Origin: Prorocentrum cordatum
Taxonomy: Eukaryota; Sar; Dinophyceae; Prorocentrales; Prorocentraceae
DNA length: 64,000 bases
NCBI GenBank assembly: GCA_963575745.1
Contig: CAUYUJ010007413.1
Location: forward strand, 322,667 to 386,666
Direction: 5' to 3'
Under the pieces are notes generated by a model. That model worked only from the letters and a program-made list of their open reading frames with translations. It had not been told where the DNA came from and searched no databases. Each line of letters begins with the position of its first letter. Position 1 is the first letter of the stretch. This document shows positions 1-9,839 of this stretch, one piece after another. The translations under genes were made by a program, and so were the position numbers.

Positions 1-7
1 ACACCCC

Positions 8-614
8 CTTTACCGGGGGGGTTCGTGTAGGCCGCATTGTGTCCTCCCCTGTCGCTTTACCGGGGGGGGTCGTGCAGGCCGCACTGCGTCTACCTGGGTT
101 CCCCCCCCCCCCTGAGGGAGTGGGGGGGGTGGGAGTGGGGGGTGGGTTGGGGTGGGGGGCAGGGGGGCGGTTGGGAAGGGTGGTTCCCTGTCGAAGTGTG
201 GCGTGTGCTCGCCTTGTGTTCTCTATTCGCGTCTGCTCGCCTTTGTTCCGCCGCAGCCTCTCGTATTGTGGCTCGTGGCCACAATACGAGAGGCTGCGGC
301 GCAACTCCCGAGAGCCGCTGTGGGGGGTTGACGGCACGGCCGCGTAGAGAAGAACAGTGCCGCCGTGTTCCGGCACGGCCCTGGGATGCAATGCTGCCGC
401 CGTGTTCCGGCCCGTCCTGGTAAGACTCGCGCGTCGGGGCTGGGGTTCGCGCGTGCCGGGAGCGCGCCGCTTACGGAGGGGTTGCGTCCTTACCGGGGGG
501 GTTCGTGCAGCCTACCAGAGGGGGTCGTGTTTACCGGGGGGGTTCGTGCAGGCTCGCACCGGGAATGGCGCCAGTTCGAACCCCCCCAGGAGAGATTACC
601 GGGGGGGGGGGTCG
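8..614. repeat. Short dispersed repeat, TTACCGGGGGGGTTCGTG type
   Basis: Five copies of a G-run motif (TTTACCGGGGGG followed by TTCGTGCAGGC or TCGTGCAGGC) occur near 8, 55, 489, 529 and 596, with partial copies between. The 54-140 stretch also holds C and G homopolymer runs. The overlapping reading frames are glycine/proline-rich artefacts of the G runs. No coding sequence is supported here. Confidence 0.6.
249..301. repeat. Perfect 24-bp inverted repeat (hairpin) with 5-nt loop
   Basis: Bases 249-272 and 278-301 are exact reverse complements of each other, separated by the five bases TCGTG. The arm begins CGCCGCAGCCTCTCGTATTG. As RNA it would form a very stable stem. No terminator-like T tract follows. 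Confidence 0.9.
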
Positions 615-858
615 CTCCGCACCGGGCACCGCCGACATATATGTATGTATACACACACACGCTACAACATGGGTGTACAACATGTTCGGGTCGGACACGC
701 GCCTCAAAGGAAGACATATAGTAATAGTGAGTCCCTGTGCGTCCCATGAAGATGTTGCAAATTGTCTTGACGTCGCTGATATCAGGGTTCCTCTCGGCTC
801 GGGCGTCGGGGCGGGGGGCTCAAGGCCAACGCCAGGGAGAGGGGCCAGCTAAGGTTAA

Positions 859-1011
859 GTCGGGCCTGTCTCTCTACAGGAGGATATTCCAAAAATAGTC
901 AAACAAATAGTCTGGGGCGGATTTTTATGATTCTTGCTGGCCACGTGAACATGTTTTAAAACTATTATGTATCTTCCGTCCAAGATCCGCCGATAGGGGG
1001 ACACGCCCGAC
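859..1011. mobile_element. Small TIR element, family A (copy 1, 153 bp)
   Basis: The left end starts GTCGGGCCTGTC and the right end is GGGGGACACGCCCGAC, so the ends are imperfect inverted repeats. The interior contains AATAGTCTGGGGCGGATTTT, which matches the interior of the better preserved copy at 54420-54618. TAA lies immediately left of the element, and CTAA follows on the right, so a 3-bp TAA duplication is possible but not exact. There is no coding capacity, as expected for a MITE. Confidence 0.75.
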
Positions 1012-1175
1012 CTAAAGCCAAGGGGGGGGCCGGCTAAATTTAAAGTTCTTTGGCGCCCAGTCGTCACGCGTCGCCGATTGGGGCCAAACCAGAAGCGAAC
1101 GCGCTCAAAATTTTGAGCCTCATCCTGTTCTTCCTCCCCGCCTTCTCCTATGCCTCACTCGAATATGGGTGGGGG

Positions 1176-1280
1176 TCCGCTGCCGTCTAACTCACAGCGG
1201 GCCCGCAAACCTGTTTAGTGTTGAGAGGGAAAAGACTGCCGCCCTGAGATGTGTCATGTTGCCACTGCCGCTATGTATCT
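1176..1280 (+). repeat. Dispersed repeat, shared with 28698-28803
   Basis: About 105 bases align with 28698-28803 in the same orientation. Both share CACAGCGGGCCCGC, then GTGTT(G/C)AGA, GACTGCC and ATGT(C/G)..CAT blocks. Divergence is roughly 25 per cent with small indels, so the copies are old. The function is unknown. Confidence 0.6.
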
Positions 1281-1490
1281 TTTGCCGTTTTACCGTGTCA
1301 CCCTCCACACGAGTTAGGCACCAAAGCTGGGAGCGATCCCAGCTCGCGATCCACGGCGCTGCGCATAGTGCGATGTGGGCCCGGATTTGCAGCCCACCCA
1401 ACCCAACTTGTTCATCGGTACCACCTAACGTCCCGCGAACAGCCTGTGATTACGGCTGTTTTGCAAACCGTTCACCCTTGACATTTGCAG

Positions 1491-1870
1491 GCGACGATGA
1501 CGACAAACGCCGTATGCTGTATGAGACGCGTGAAAGTCCAGCTGCGTCAGGCAACAGCACTAGCAAGCGTTACCGCGATGTGACGCAATTCGCCCTCGGG
1601 GACACCACGACGTTCCGCGACCCATCGCACCCCACAGGCACTGGCTGCAGCTTCGCGTCGGGCATGATTGCGAGGTTTCTCCTTGGGTCAGTGATGTGCC
1701 TCGTGATGTGTTCGACAGTGCTGACTGTGTTTGCGAGTGCGCCGCGCCACCCGAGTCGACCCCTGAACGCTAATATACCTATCTCACCACCCATGGCGCC
1801 CGTCAGGGGCGTCAGCACTACTACGGCTGCGACCTGTTTCAAGTGGGTGTTCGTCCCAGCGCAAGCCTGA
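1491..1870 (+). CDS. Possible exon, membrane-segment-bearing protein, unknown
   Basis: A plausible splice acceptor (TTGACATTTGCAG, ending at 1490) precedes an open frame that runs to a TGA at 1868-1870. Read in codons from 1490, the frame begins with an acidic-basic patch (GDDDDKRR). It continues through a polar Ser/Thr-rich stretch, then a roughly 22-residue hydrophobic segment (starting MIARFLLGSVMCLVM) that could span a membrane, then a Pro/Arg tail. No upstream exon or start codon could be placed. The minus strand is also open across 1570-1983, so strand choice rests on the acceptor and the composition only. The family is not recognised. Confidence 0.3.
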
Positions 1871-2306
1871 ATCCCAAGACGCTTCCGCAAGTCACATCGT
1901 GGTGAAATCGTATCGGGGAAAAACTCCATCGTGGCGCTCGGGCGCAGCAGGCCATTCATCACCAGCGGATGTCTCCGATGCATTTTCTCGTCCGACTATG
2001 GGCTGCAGTCAGCCAGACACGCACCCACCGAGCGCTGCACACACTACGTTTTGGAGGGTGAAACTGGGGGTCGGGCGCAGGGTCCCGGCAATGGTGTCTC
2101 TTCCGGCCATGCATGGGCGATACATCCTCGATTGATATGTTCGGCGGGGAAACCAAGTGAAGGTCCCCGCCTGCACCCATGCGCGAGACTTGAAGGTGAA
2201 CGAAGCAAGGGGGCGGGGGGTTCTGGAAAGGCGACGAAGGCAACGCGCGCTGAGGGCTCAACAAGAGAAGGTTTGAATCTGGAGGGATCTGGAGGGCCAT
2301 GGCAAA

Positions 2307-2487
2307 ATGTGAATTCACATTGTGGGGGACATGAATTCACAGTTTGGAACATGGAGAATGTGAATTCACATTTTGGGATGTTGCACAGGAGTATGCATGA
2401 AAGGGGTCATAATGTGAATACACATGTGGGGAAAAAGGGACATGTGAATTCACATTTCGGAGAAAACAAGGAACATGTAAATTCACA
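2307..2487. repeat. Cluster of six ATGTGAATTCACAT palindromes
   Basis: Exact or one- to two-base variants of the 14-bp palindrome ATGTGAATTCACAT occur at 2307, about 2329 (half-degenerate), 2358, 2412 (GAATAC variant), 2442 and 2474. Spacers are unlike one another (14-40 bases, GGG- or GGA-rich), so this is not a simple tandem repeat. Because each unit is a palindrome, both strands spell a repeated Val-Asn-Ser-His peptide, which makes the overlapping frames look protein-like. A set of binding sites for a dimeric protein is one reading; decayed foldback ends are another. Confidence 0.7.
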
Positions 2488-2499
2488 TTGTGGGAGAAT

Positions 2500-4630
2500 C
2501 GCGGGCCTTTCAAAATCTGTCTCGGGGGACGACAAGTCATAATTTGGGAACTCACGCGATCATCAATCGCACAATCAAGACACACTTGCACTCCACTTTT
2601 CCGCCCTAAGCGTTAAATACCAGAACGCCCGCGCGCGCGAAAGACAATAGATGGGCGACTGGCCGTCCGCGACCGCCAACATTGAACGCCAACCGTGCCC
2701 GGCCACATACATGAGCGGTACATTGAGCATGCATGGGCCATTCAGCCCCCATTGAAGACCCCCCGTTGCAGACCCCCTCTTCCGCCCTCCAAGCGTCCAG
2801 ACGCATCCAGCACATCGGCTGCGCCGCGATCATCGATCCATGTGGTTTTTCGCCCCGTCCGCCTCTTCGACAATTTTGGCAAATTCGTGCCGCCATACTT
2901 CGTCTTCTTCGGGTTCCGTTTCGACTCGGGTTTCGACGGGGGTTCCGCTGCCACCTGCGCCGGCGCACTTCCAGGGTGAAGCGCCCAGGCAGGTCGCCTG
3001 CGCCTATTTTGTTTTCGCGCCGCGTTGTGCTTGGACGCCTTGTCGCACGCCGCCCCCGCCCCCAGGGAACAGGGAAGTGGCCCAGTCGGCGCGCCACCAA
3101 TCGCGCGCCCCTGGCCGCGCCCACTTGTCAGCCTCACCACTGGCAGGCCGCCCGTCCAATCGCTCAATGGGCCATTGATGTCGAGCGCGATTGACCGGCA
3201 ATCGGGGCATAGCTTCGCCATTCATTCGACAGCAAGACTTGGTGCCTTGCGCTCTAGTGCACGCGGTGCGCCCTGGCATCCGGGCGCGCTTCGCACGGGG
3301 CGCGCAGCTTCCAGCGCGCTGACGGTCTTGATGTGCTTTAGGCCGCAAGGTCATTCTTACGACTTGAGGCAGCGCGTGGTCTTTGCGTCACTGCACCTAT
3401 GAAGAGAGAGGCGTGCGTGTTGATATATTCAATGGCAACTGTCCGATCATTCGGGATCTGTTGGGAGGGGGGGCGCCTGCGAATTGCCGGCGCGCGGCAG
3501 TGCATGCCTCGCGGTTCTCGCTACCTACGTGCAGCCATGTGCTTCCCAGCGCGCCCGGGGCATTGCCCGCGCCCATAGATTCAACTGCGCGCGCGCGGCG
3601 CGCGATGCCTTGGCGCTCATAAGCGGCGCGCCGCGCGCGCTATCGGCGCCCGGCGGCGCCGGCGCCCGCGACGCGCAGCGCCCGCGCGCACTTGCGTGTC
3701 TTGCAGCGGGCGCTGGACATCAGCGCCCTCAGCTGCGCGCCGGAGCATGTGCAAAGGAAGAATGATGCCGCGCCTGTGCCCAACAGCGCACTGCGTTACG
3801 AGCGCTGGGGCGCCGTTGCGCCCGACAGCGCGCCTGCGCGCGCGCGCTCTGGTGCACCGAGCACATCTGCGTCTACCCAAGTATGTGAACCACCTCTCAG
3901 AATGCCTGCTGGCACCGATGTTGGTCCCCCGCACCGCACTCAGGCTGCGATTGGATATGTCGCGCAGGATGAAGCTCACGGCGAAACCGCATGCGGGCCG
4001 AGTCAGCCGGCATGCGATTTCACCCCGCGTGCCACCTGTGTGCACATTCACCAGATTGCAAGTTGTTCAATCGACTTGCACAGCCACATCGCCGCCGCAG
4101 TGAACTGGAACAGTCAAGGCACGTGCCAGCCGATGCGGGTCGTGCTACCTCGCTGCGCGCCACCCTCTAGATGTGCATTCGCCTGTCGGCGCGATCTACC
4201 TCCAGCATGCAACCTCCTGCGGGTCTGCCGCTTGACTTGCCCGGCGCGCAGTCACCTGCTGGGCCGCCGTCCAGCGACGGAGCGCCTCCATCGTGGTCTC
4301 GCTGTCCGTTTCAATGGCTGGGCGCCCCCCCGCCATGAGCGCGCCCTGTCGGCCCGAACCGATCGCTGTCTGCACCTGCGTGCGAGTCGGCGCCTGACGA
4401 TCCAAGGCTTAGAGCTCCACAGAGTTACCCGCCTCCTCTCCGACGGCCGCGCCGTCCATTTTGCGGCACCCGAAGTCCGTCCAGAGCCGATTGCAAGCTC
4501 GCCCTGTGGATTTCACGCAGCGGTCCGCCACTGAAGGGCGCGATTCTGATCTTCGCCGACAGACGCAACGCACGCATTAAGTCTTCGGGAAGATCACAAG
4601 AAGTCTTATGTCACGTCCAACTTCTGTCTG
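2500..4630. other. GC-rich stretch without a supportable gene
   Basis: All frames contain long Ala/Arg/Pro-rich openings caused by GC content and GCGCGC runs (densest at 3580-3850). No start codon with good context, intron border or frame-consistent protein composition stands out on either strand. Nothing is called here. Confidence 0.5.
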
Positions 4631-5191
4631 AGCTGACATGGCGTTCGTTTTTCCGACTATCCCGGTCGCTTCGTCCCCGACCGACGCGTTCGTCTCCGCG
4701 TTCGTGCCCGTTGTTTCTTTGCTACATGTTCCCATAGTTTTTTGGTTCTCTCTTTTTGCCATCTTTGTTCGCGTGCAGTTCATCGCGTTCTACCAGGCCT
4801 TCTTCGCCGCCCATTTCGTCCGCGGCCCTGGGGGCGCGGCCACTCTGCTGCGCCCCGCGTCAGCGGGCGCGCGCGCAGGGGTGGGCCGCGCCCCGGGCCG
4901 CAGAGCCCTTCGACAGGGCGCGCGGGCTGGGGCGCGTCTCTGCCCGGCCAAGACGCGCGCGCGCTGGCTTTCCCGCGCCTGCCTGCGGTTGCGCGCCGCG
5001 CGCGACGCGATTGCCGCCCAAGGGCTCGCCGCTCACCAGTCTCCGCCCCCGCCGCGCCACGGGCCACGGAGCGCCGGCCGCTGCTGGATCGGCTAGAGGG
5101 CGAGGCGGGCGCGGGGAGTCCGAGGCCGCAAGAGGCACGACAAACTCGAGGCGAGGAGGTTGGCGCCAGGCAGAGGGCTTGGAGAACAGTT

Positions 5192-5231
5192 AGGAGGAGG
5201 AGGAGGAGGAGGAGGAGGAGGAGGAGGAGGA
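5192..5231. repeat. GGA triplet tract
   Basis: An uninterrupted (GGA)n run of about 40 bases. It gives poly-Gly, poly-Glu and poly-Arg in the three plus frames. There is no evidence that it is translated. Confidence 0.9.
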
Positions 5232-5645
5232 CGTGCGAAAGCAACTACAACGCGAAGAGAGAACGCGGCAGTGCCACCGCGTGGTCTCCGGATCCGCCCA
5301 ATTCTGCCTCTGGTCAAACATCCCTCGTGCGCGCTCCTCAACCACTTTCGCCATCATGATGCCTCCCACGGACGCGGCAGCCGGCCAGGCGCCCATTTTT
5401 GTTGGACGCCATTTGCTGCAACCGGCGCCCGCCGTCAGCCGAAGCCTTCACGTGTAGACGCCATGCTCGAAAGGCGTCGAGTCGCAGAACGCCGCTGCCT
5501 CGACCTCCCGTCAAGGGCAGCGCGCTGGCCGGCATGGTAGACAACCACCACAGTCCGCAGTTGTCAGTGCGACCCCAGCGGTGCTTAACGCGCTCGCCAT
5601 TGCGCGCGGCGGATGAGGTCGCGGCCTGGCCACCAGCCAAAAGTC

Positions 5646-5690
5646 GAGAGAGGAAGAAAACAGGAAACTAAACTTAGGTATCAAAAACGC
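5646..5690. mobile_element. Solo terminus of the TIR element found at 23697-24430
   Basis: The bases GAGAGAGGAAGAAAACAGGA followed by AACT.AACTTAG and a GGTATCA block match both termini of the 734-bp element at 23697-24430. The match then breaks into unrelated DNA, so this is a single end of a third copy: a truncated or nested insertion. No second end was found nearby. Confidence 0.7.
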
Positions 5691-6639
5691 TATGTTGGCA
5701 GCATGTTACCCTTTGCAATGGACCATCAATAGTGCACATATAAAACCACCGCAACCACTTTGGGCCAACGCGAAGCTGGCCAACTAAAGTGCGGTGACAA
5801 ACTCATGCAGGCCTGGCCCGTAACCCCGTCAATCTTGACCACGCCCACTACACAGTCCCGCGACGCGGGGGGCAACGCCTTCCGCGCCACCACCCCGCAA
5901 TCGACCATGCCCCGCTTTCAATAGCGATTGCACAGCGCCGCATGGCGGCTCCAAGCCGCAAGTCGATCCACCAACGTTGGTGCGTATTTCGGCCATCGTA
6001 CTCGCATCACCACGGCCGCCATCACCGTCGATATCGATTATCACGGCGGTGCGTTTATGGCCCACGCCAGTGGACCTCCATTCGTGCGCGCGCGACCAGG
6101 ACCATCTGTGTCATCATCACTATCATCAGCAGTGCCTTCCTCCTGCTCTTCCTCGTTCACCCCCCTCGTCAGCTAGTAAACCAAGTAGGAACTAAACCAT
6201 CTAGCATTGCGTCGCAAACGATTACAATGCATGCCGATGCCCCCGCCCTCCCCCCCCCCATCGCACATCCCCAGTGTCAGCTTTCTTGAGGCGGGGGTCG
6301 CCGCGGCATTTGTCTCGCGTTCCTCGTGCTCGGGCGCGGCGCGCCCCCCCCCCCCCGCCGGCCGCCCGAAACTCTCGTGGGCTTGGGTTTGCCGAGGATC
6401 CATTCGAGCGCCAGAAGGCGTTTGCTCTGGGCTCTTCCCTTGAAAAGTTCTCTGGGCCTTAGTTCAAGACCTTGGCGAGATGCGGGGGGGCACGGGGTAG
6501 GGGGCAGGCGCTGAAGCCAAGTTTTTCGAGCGGGGATGGTTCTACTGAGCGGCGCCCCCCCCTTTCCTCCACCCCTCCCGAAGAAAATTTGGGGGGGGCT
6601 TGCACTTGCGTTTTTGGTTGCAACAGGTCGTGATGGCTC
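5691..6639. other. Intergenic, no gene seen
   Basis: This stretch lies upstream of the first retrogene. It contains a TCATCA-rich patch near 6100-6150, C runs at 6240-6260 and 6341-6355, and C/G runs at 6545-6600. Frames are short or low-complexity, and no coding claim is made. Confidence 0.5.
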
Positions 6640-6661
6640 TCCGTAGCCGTTTTGGCTCACG
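6640..6661 (+). other. Relict dinoflagellate spliced-leader sequence
   Basis: These 22 bases differ from the canonical DinoSL at only two positions: G for A in CCGTAGCC(A)TTTTGG, and C for A in the final CAAG. They sit 39 bases upstream of the ATG at 6701, where the leader of a mature trans-spliced mRNA would be. DinoSL is normally encoded by separate SL RNA genes and joined to mRNA in trans. Finding it fused in genomic DNA beside an ORF marks a reverse-transcribed, reintegrated mRNA. No SL RNA gene features follow it (no splice donor and no Sm site directly downstream). Confidence 0.88.
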
Positions 6662-6700
6662 TTCAGAGCTTCCCCGCCGTTCGGCCCCCTGTCTTCAGAG

Positions 6701-7492
6701 ATGGGCAAACGCGGCTCCACCGAGGCTAATGTCGCCGCCAAGCGCGGCAAGATGAGCAAAGAGGTCGGCGCCCTCTTGTCGCCCAAGGCTTCGCTTGAGC
6801 ATCGACAGGAGGTGAAAGAAATCAACGAGATAATCAAGAAGGACCCCAAGAAGGCCAAGGCCTTGCTCGAGGTCTCGAAGTGCGACGTGCACGACCCTTT
6901 GACCTCGGAGTTTTTCCCCTCGGACATGGCTGGCAAGACGTGGAGGGCTGTGCCTCTGAATTTCATCAAGTACGAGTTCCTGCCAGCTGTCGGATATGAC
7001 AAGAGCGCGGTGATCAACATGAGCAGGAAGGACTCGCAGGCCCCGAAGAAATTATTCCATCGTCTCACGCTCACGTTGCCTTCGCACGAGTTCGGGCCTT
7101 TGAAAAAGTCGGTGTGGTTGGCTACGTATGTGGACCGTGCCAAGAAGATCAACGCCTTCGGAGATATCGTCATGGACGATAACAACGTTATCGACTTTCC
7201 TAAGTCTGGGCCCTTCTACCTGATGCCACCGTACCAGGGCGACGTCCCTCTCCAGGACCACGAGTACACTCACGTGAAGGTTCTTGGCAAGACTGTGCCG
7301 ATTTCTGGGGACACGAGAGTCACAGCAACCTATTCGATTGAATCGAATTGGCTTTACAACGAACCCTTTGTGTTCGACCCGAAAAAGCCGTGGAACAAGA
7401 TCCCGATCAAGTCCTTCTTCGAGGAGAAGATGCCGTGTCGCATGATCCAGGAGACGTTCGGGCCCATCGTCGTCCCGCAGTTGTTGGCGTGA
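6701..7492 (+). CDS. Intronless retrogene, 263-aa hypothetical protein
   Basis: The ATG at 6701 is the first one after the relict spliced leader and a 39-base 5' UTR, which fixes the start. The frame is open for 263 codons with GC-ending codons and no intron, as expected for a processed copy. The first 40 residues are Lys/Ala-rich and could be nuclear or nucleic-acid binding. Residues about 40-75 are helical and charged (EIIKKDPKKAKALLEVSK). The remainder is a compact mixed region rich in Phe, Tyr, Trp and Pro, without a transmembrane segment or signal peptide. No known catalytic motif was recognised. The stop at 7490-7492 seems secondary, because sensible protein continues in another frame (see 7493-7776). 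It may be a retropseudogene whose parental gene lies elsewhere. Confidence 0.75.
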   Translation: MGKRGSTEANVAAKRGKMSKEVGALLSPKASLEHRQEVKEINEIIKKDPKKAKALLEVSKCDVHDPLTSEFFPSDMAGKTWRAVPLNFIKYEFLPAVGYDKSAVINMSRKDSQAPKKLFHRLTLTLPSHEFGPLKKSVWLATYVDRAKKINAFGDIVMDDNNVIDFPKSGPFYLMPPYQGDVPLQDHEYTHVKVLGKTVPISGDTRVTATYSIESNWLYNEPFVFDPKKPWNKIPIKSFFEEKMPCRMIQETFGPIVVPQLLA

Positions 7493-7776
7493 GGCCGACG
7501 CGACGATCGAGGCGACGGCGAGCGCCTTGGCGGCCATCATGGCGGAGGGCAGCATCGCGGCCGACGACATCACTGAGGTTCCCGACACCCCCGTCAAGGC
7601 CAGTGTTGCGTCAAGTGCGATTTCGGATGCATCACCGACGGGCGGCGCAGCAAGCTCCATTGGTGGGCCTGCCTGGCGTGAAGCCGCCATCCGAGCTCCC
7701 CGAGAAGAAGCGCAGGGCCAAGCTGGCGTTGGCGAACCAGCTGGACCAGACGGTCGGACCGCCGACGCCTCCGTGA
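7493..7776 (+). pseudogene. Frameshifted 3' continuation of the 6701 retrogene
   Basis: Directly after the TGA, the next frame reads an Ala-rich acidic stretch (EADATIEATASALAAIMAE and on) for about 60 codons, from roughly 7493 to 7665. The third frame then carries a Pro/Lys segment (PPSELPEKKRRAKLALANQ) to a TGA at 7774-7776. Both changes go in the same direction, as single-base gains near 7490 and 7660-7670 would cause. The simplest reading is one ancestral C-terminus of about 95 residues with two frameshifts. Short introns are less likely because no border dinucleotides fit and the upstream part is intronless. Confidence 0.5.
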
Positions 7777-8321
7777 TTCTTCGAGTGCTGAGTTGGACGG
7801 GGCTCTCGTGAAGCTCTTTCTGAAACAGCCACGTCTAGGCGCCAGCACTTTTGATCAGAGGATCTCGGGCCGGGCGAGGGGGTGCCATCTACGTCCATGC
7901 TTCGCACAGTAGCGATCCAATGCAACTTATGTTCCACACCTCCTCGGATCGGCCCTGATCTTTCCGATGCGAGGCTCGGAGGTTTCAGACACAGACACTG
8001 GTGGAGACGTTGGGGTGTACAGTTCAGACTGAGCTGTGTGGGGCGCATCTCTGCCGTATGCAATCAGGTTACATGCGTATTCTAGCAGCCGCGCTGGCTG
8101 TCCGCTCAACCAGTTGTGGAAAAAAACAACAACAACAAACACAACATGTAACGTGTTCGGCAGCATGCTGACCAGTTTTGGGTCGCAGCTATGGTGCGGT
8201 CCCATGTCTCCTGTGTTGTTGGGCCCTCTCGTTCTTCTGGGTGCGTAGCTCGTCAGCTCGCTAACATAGATTGTCCAGATTGGGTTTCGCTCTTATGACT
8301 CAGCAATATTATTCAGTAGCG

Positions 8322-8407
8322 TATGGTGCAACTTATGGCGCAACTACCTCCCGACCAATGTTGCACTCATCCTATGGCGCAACCAATTGCTCAACCTATG
8401 GCGCAAT
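8322..8407. repeat. ATGGCGCAA short repeats
   Basis: Four copies of (A/C)(T/C)TATGG(C/T)GCAA occur in 86 bases (near 8322, 8333, 8372 and 8397), with an inverted TTGCAC or GTTGCAC block between them. Spacing is irregular. The function is unknown. Confidence 0.5.
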
Positions 8408-8707
8408 GTCTTGGTAAGCTACCGTGATCACGCGTGGCCCAGATGGGCCTTTTCGGGGCAGGGTGGAGGGGGTAATTGGGACGAGAGGCGGGGGGGGGGC
8501 GGAGGAGGGCTGCTTAGAGGGGGTTGGAACAGCAATTTGCTGATGAGCGGTATCGCAATCGTTGTGTCGACAGTCGGACGCTGCATGCCTCTCTGTCGTT
8601 CTCTTTGCCGCAGCCTCGCAGCTGGCAGCCGACTCCACTCGAGTCGATGCCATCGCATCTTCGCTTAATGTAGCACCTTTTCTGAACTCACGAGTTCGCC
8701 GCGCACC

Positions 8708-8886
8708 ATGGCCGACGATGAATCCTTCGACCGTTCCAGATTCGAGATCATTCGAGACAGCGTTGTTGGGAAGGGTTTGTTATATGAGCTGCTCTCCGAG
8801 CAGCGGGAGTACTTGCCAGATGGCCACTGGTCTCTCGATTATTGCGCCGACGGCGCATTCGTCCACATCGGTGACCGCAAGATATG
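8708..8886 (+). CDS. Exon 1 of a two-exon (or longer) gene, unknown protein
   Basis: The ATG at 8708 has a strong context (GCACCATGGCC). It opens 59 codons plus two bases of high-complexity protein: an acidic N-terminus (MADDESFDRSRFEIIRDS), then a helical stretch and an aromatic, Cys/Asp-rich part (SLDYCADGAFVHIGDRKI). The frame then runs into C and G homopolymers that no protein would keep. A GT donor at 8887 (ATATG|GTGCGA) joined to the AG acceptor at 9229-9230 restores the frame exactly, giving ..DRKIWAPKDIFTD. Composition and codon use match exon 2. No known domain was recognised. There is no relict spliced leader upstream, and an intron is present, so unlike its two neighbours this gene is not a processed copy. 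Confidence 0.6.
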
Positions 8887-9230
8887 GTGCGACGACTGCC
8901 CCCCCCCCCGCCCCTCCCCCCCTCCACTGGGCAAGGGAAGACAGCTGGAAGGGGGGTGGGGCTGGCGGGTGGGGCAAGGGGGAACAGAGGACTGGAGGGC
9001 GGGGGGTGCCATAGAAAGGAGGGGGCGGCGAGAGGATTGGGAAGGTGGCCAGGAGGGAGGGAGGTCGGAGGAGGGAATAACGGTGAGGGGGCAGGTGGCA
9101 TCCAAAAACTTCGGCGTTCACACCTGTCGGATTCTGGGTGTCTCCTGTGCGCTGGCATTCACCCCCCCTCCCGTGACCCCGCCCCGCCATATTGCTTTCG
9201 GGCGCCGCCTCGAACCTTCATTGGAGCCAG
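8887..9230 (+). other. Probable 344-base intron (GT-AG)
   Basis: The stretch starts GTGCGA and ends GGAGCCAG. It is filled by a poly-C run and a long GGGAGG-type purine tract (8930-9095). Splicing leaves phase 2 and restores an open frame from exon 1 to exon 2. Confidence 0.55.
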
Positions 9231-9373
9231 GGCCCCAAAGGATATATTCACAGATACCGTTGTGAAAGTGGATGACGTGGTTGGCATTGCAGTGCCTGGA
9301 TCTGACACACCGTTGACGCTCAAAGAATACCACCAGCGCTTCGAGACCAAATCGGCGCCCATACTTCAGCCAG
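9231..9373 (+). CDS. Exon 2 of the 8708 gene
   Basis: The first base completes the Trp codon split by the intron. The exon then reads APKDIFTDTVVKVDDVVGIA and about 28 more residues with balanced composition, ending ..SAPILQPG at a good donor (CCAG|GTCACG at 9374). The same frame stays open without a stop to 10011, so the exon could end later. The protein loses complexity beyond about 9450, and poly-C/poly-P follows near 9608. A third exon was not found with confidence; the downstream 10069 ORF has its own spliced-leader relic and is a separate gene. Confidence 0.5.
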
Positions 9374-9839
9374 GTCACGGCCTTCTCTTTCCGATGCGCT
9401 CGGCTGACCAGGGGCAGGAGGGTATGCGCAAGAACATGAGGCCACTTGTATTGGTCCTATCGGGTGGGCAGGTCGGGCAGGAAGCGATTTGGATGAGGCG
9501 GGCTGGCCAACAGCGGATAGGTCTGATCTCTCGAACCGAACTTGTGTTTTTGTTTCCGCTGGCAAGCGGCCTGGCGACACTCAGTGACATTGTTGACGCT
9601 TCGCGTGCCCCCCCCCCCCCCAGCCCATCCAGCAACGATGCGCCCAGGCGCCCATCCAGAAACGATGCAAACAATAGTTCGGGCGCAGAGTGCGCGATTG
9701 ACCACGCTCGGGACAATCCATATCATGTGCCAGAGGGCTTTGAGAAACAAGGAAATCAATCACATTTTTTTGTGCAAGAGGCTGCTGCAGCTTTCTGCAA
9801 ATACCGCAGTGTGTCCCAAGTAACACATACATGGGCCTT

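Noticed and set aside
4638-4830. ATG-started hydrophobic frame that looks like a signal or membrane segment
   Set aside because: The frame then runs into Arg/Ala-rich GC sequence, has no intron border, and the codon pattern is T-rich unlike the accepted genes.
6277-7185. 302-codon minus frame overlapping the first retrogene
   Set aside because: It is a shadow of the GC-rich third positions of the plus-strand gene, which is anchored by the spliced-leader relic.
8660-8707. Possible third spliced-leader relic before the 8708 ATG (TGTAGCACCTTTTCTGAACTC)
   Set aside because: Too many mismatches and two insertions relative to DinoSL, and the gene has an intron. Resemblance is not better than chance.
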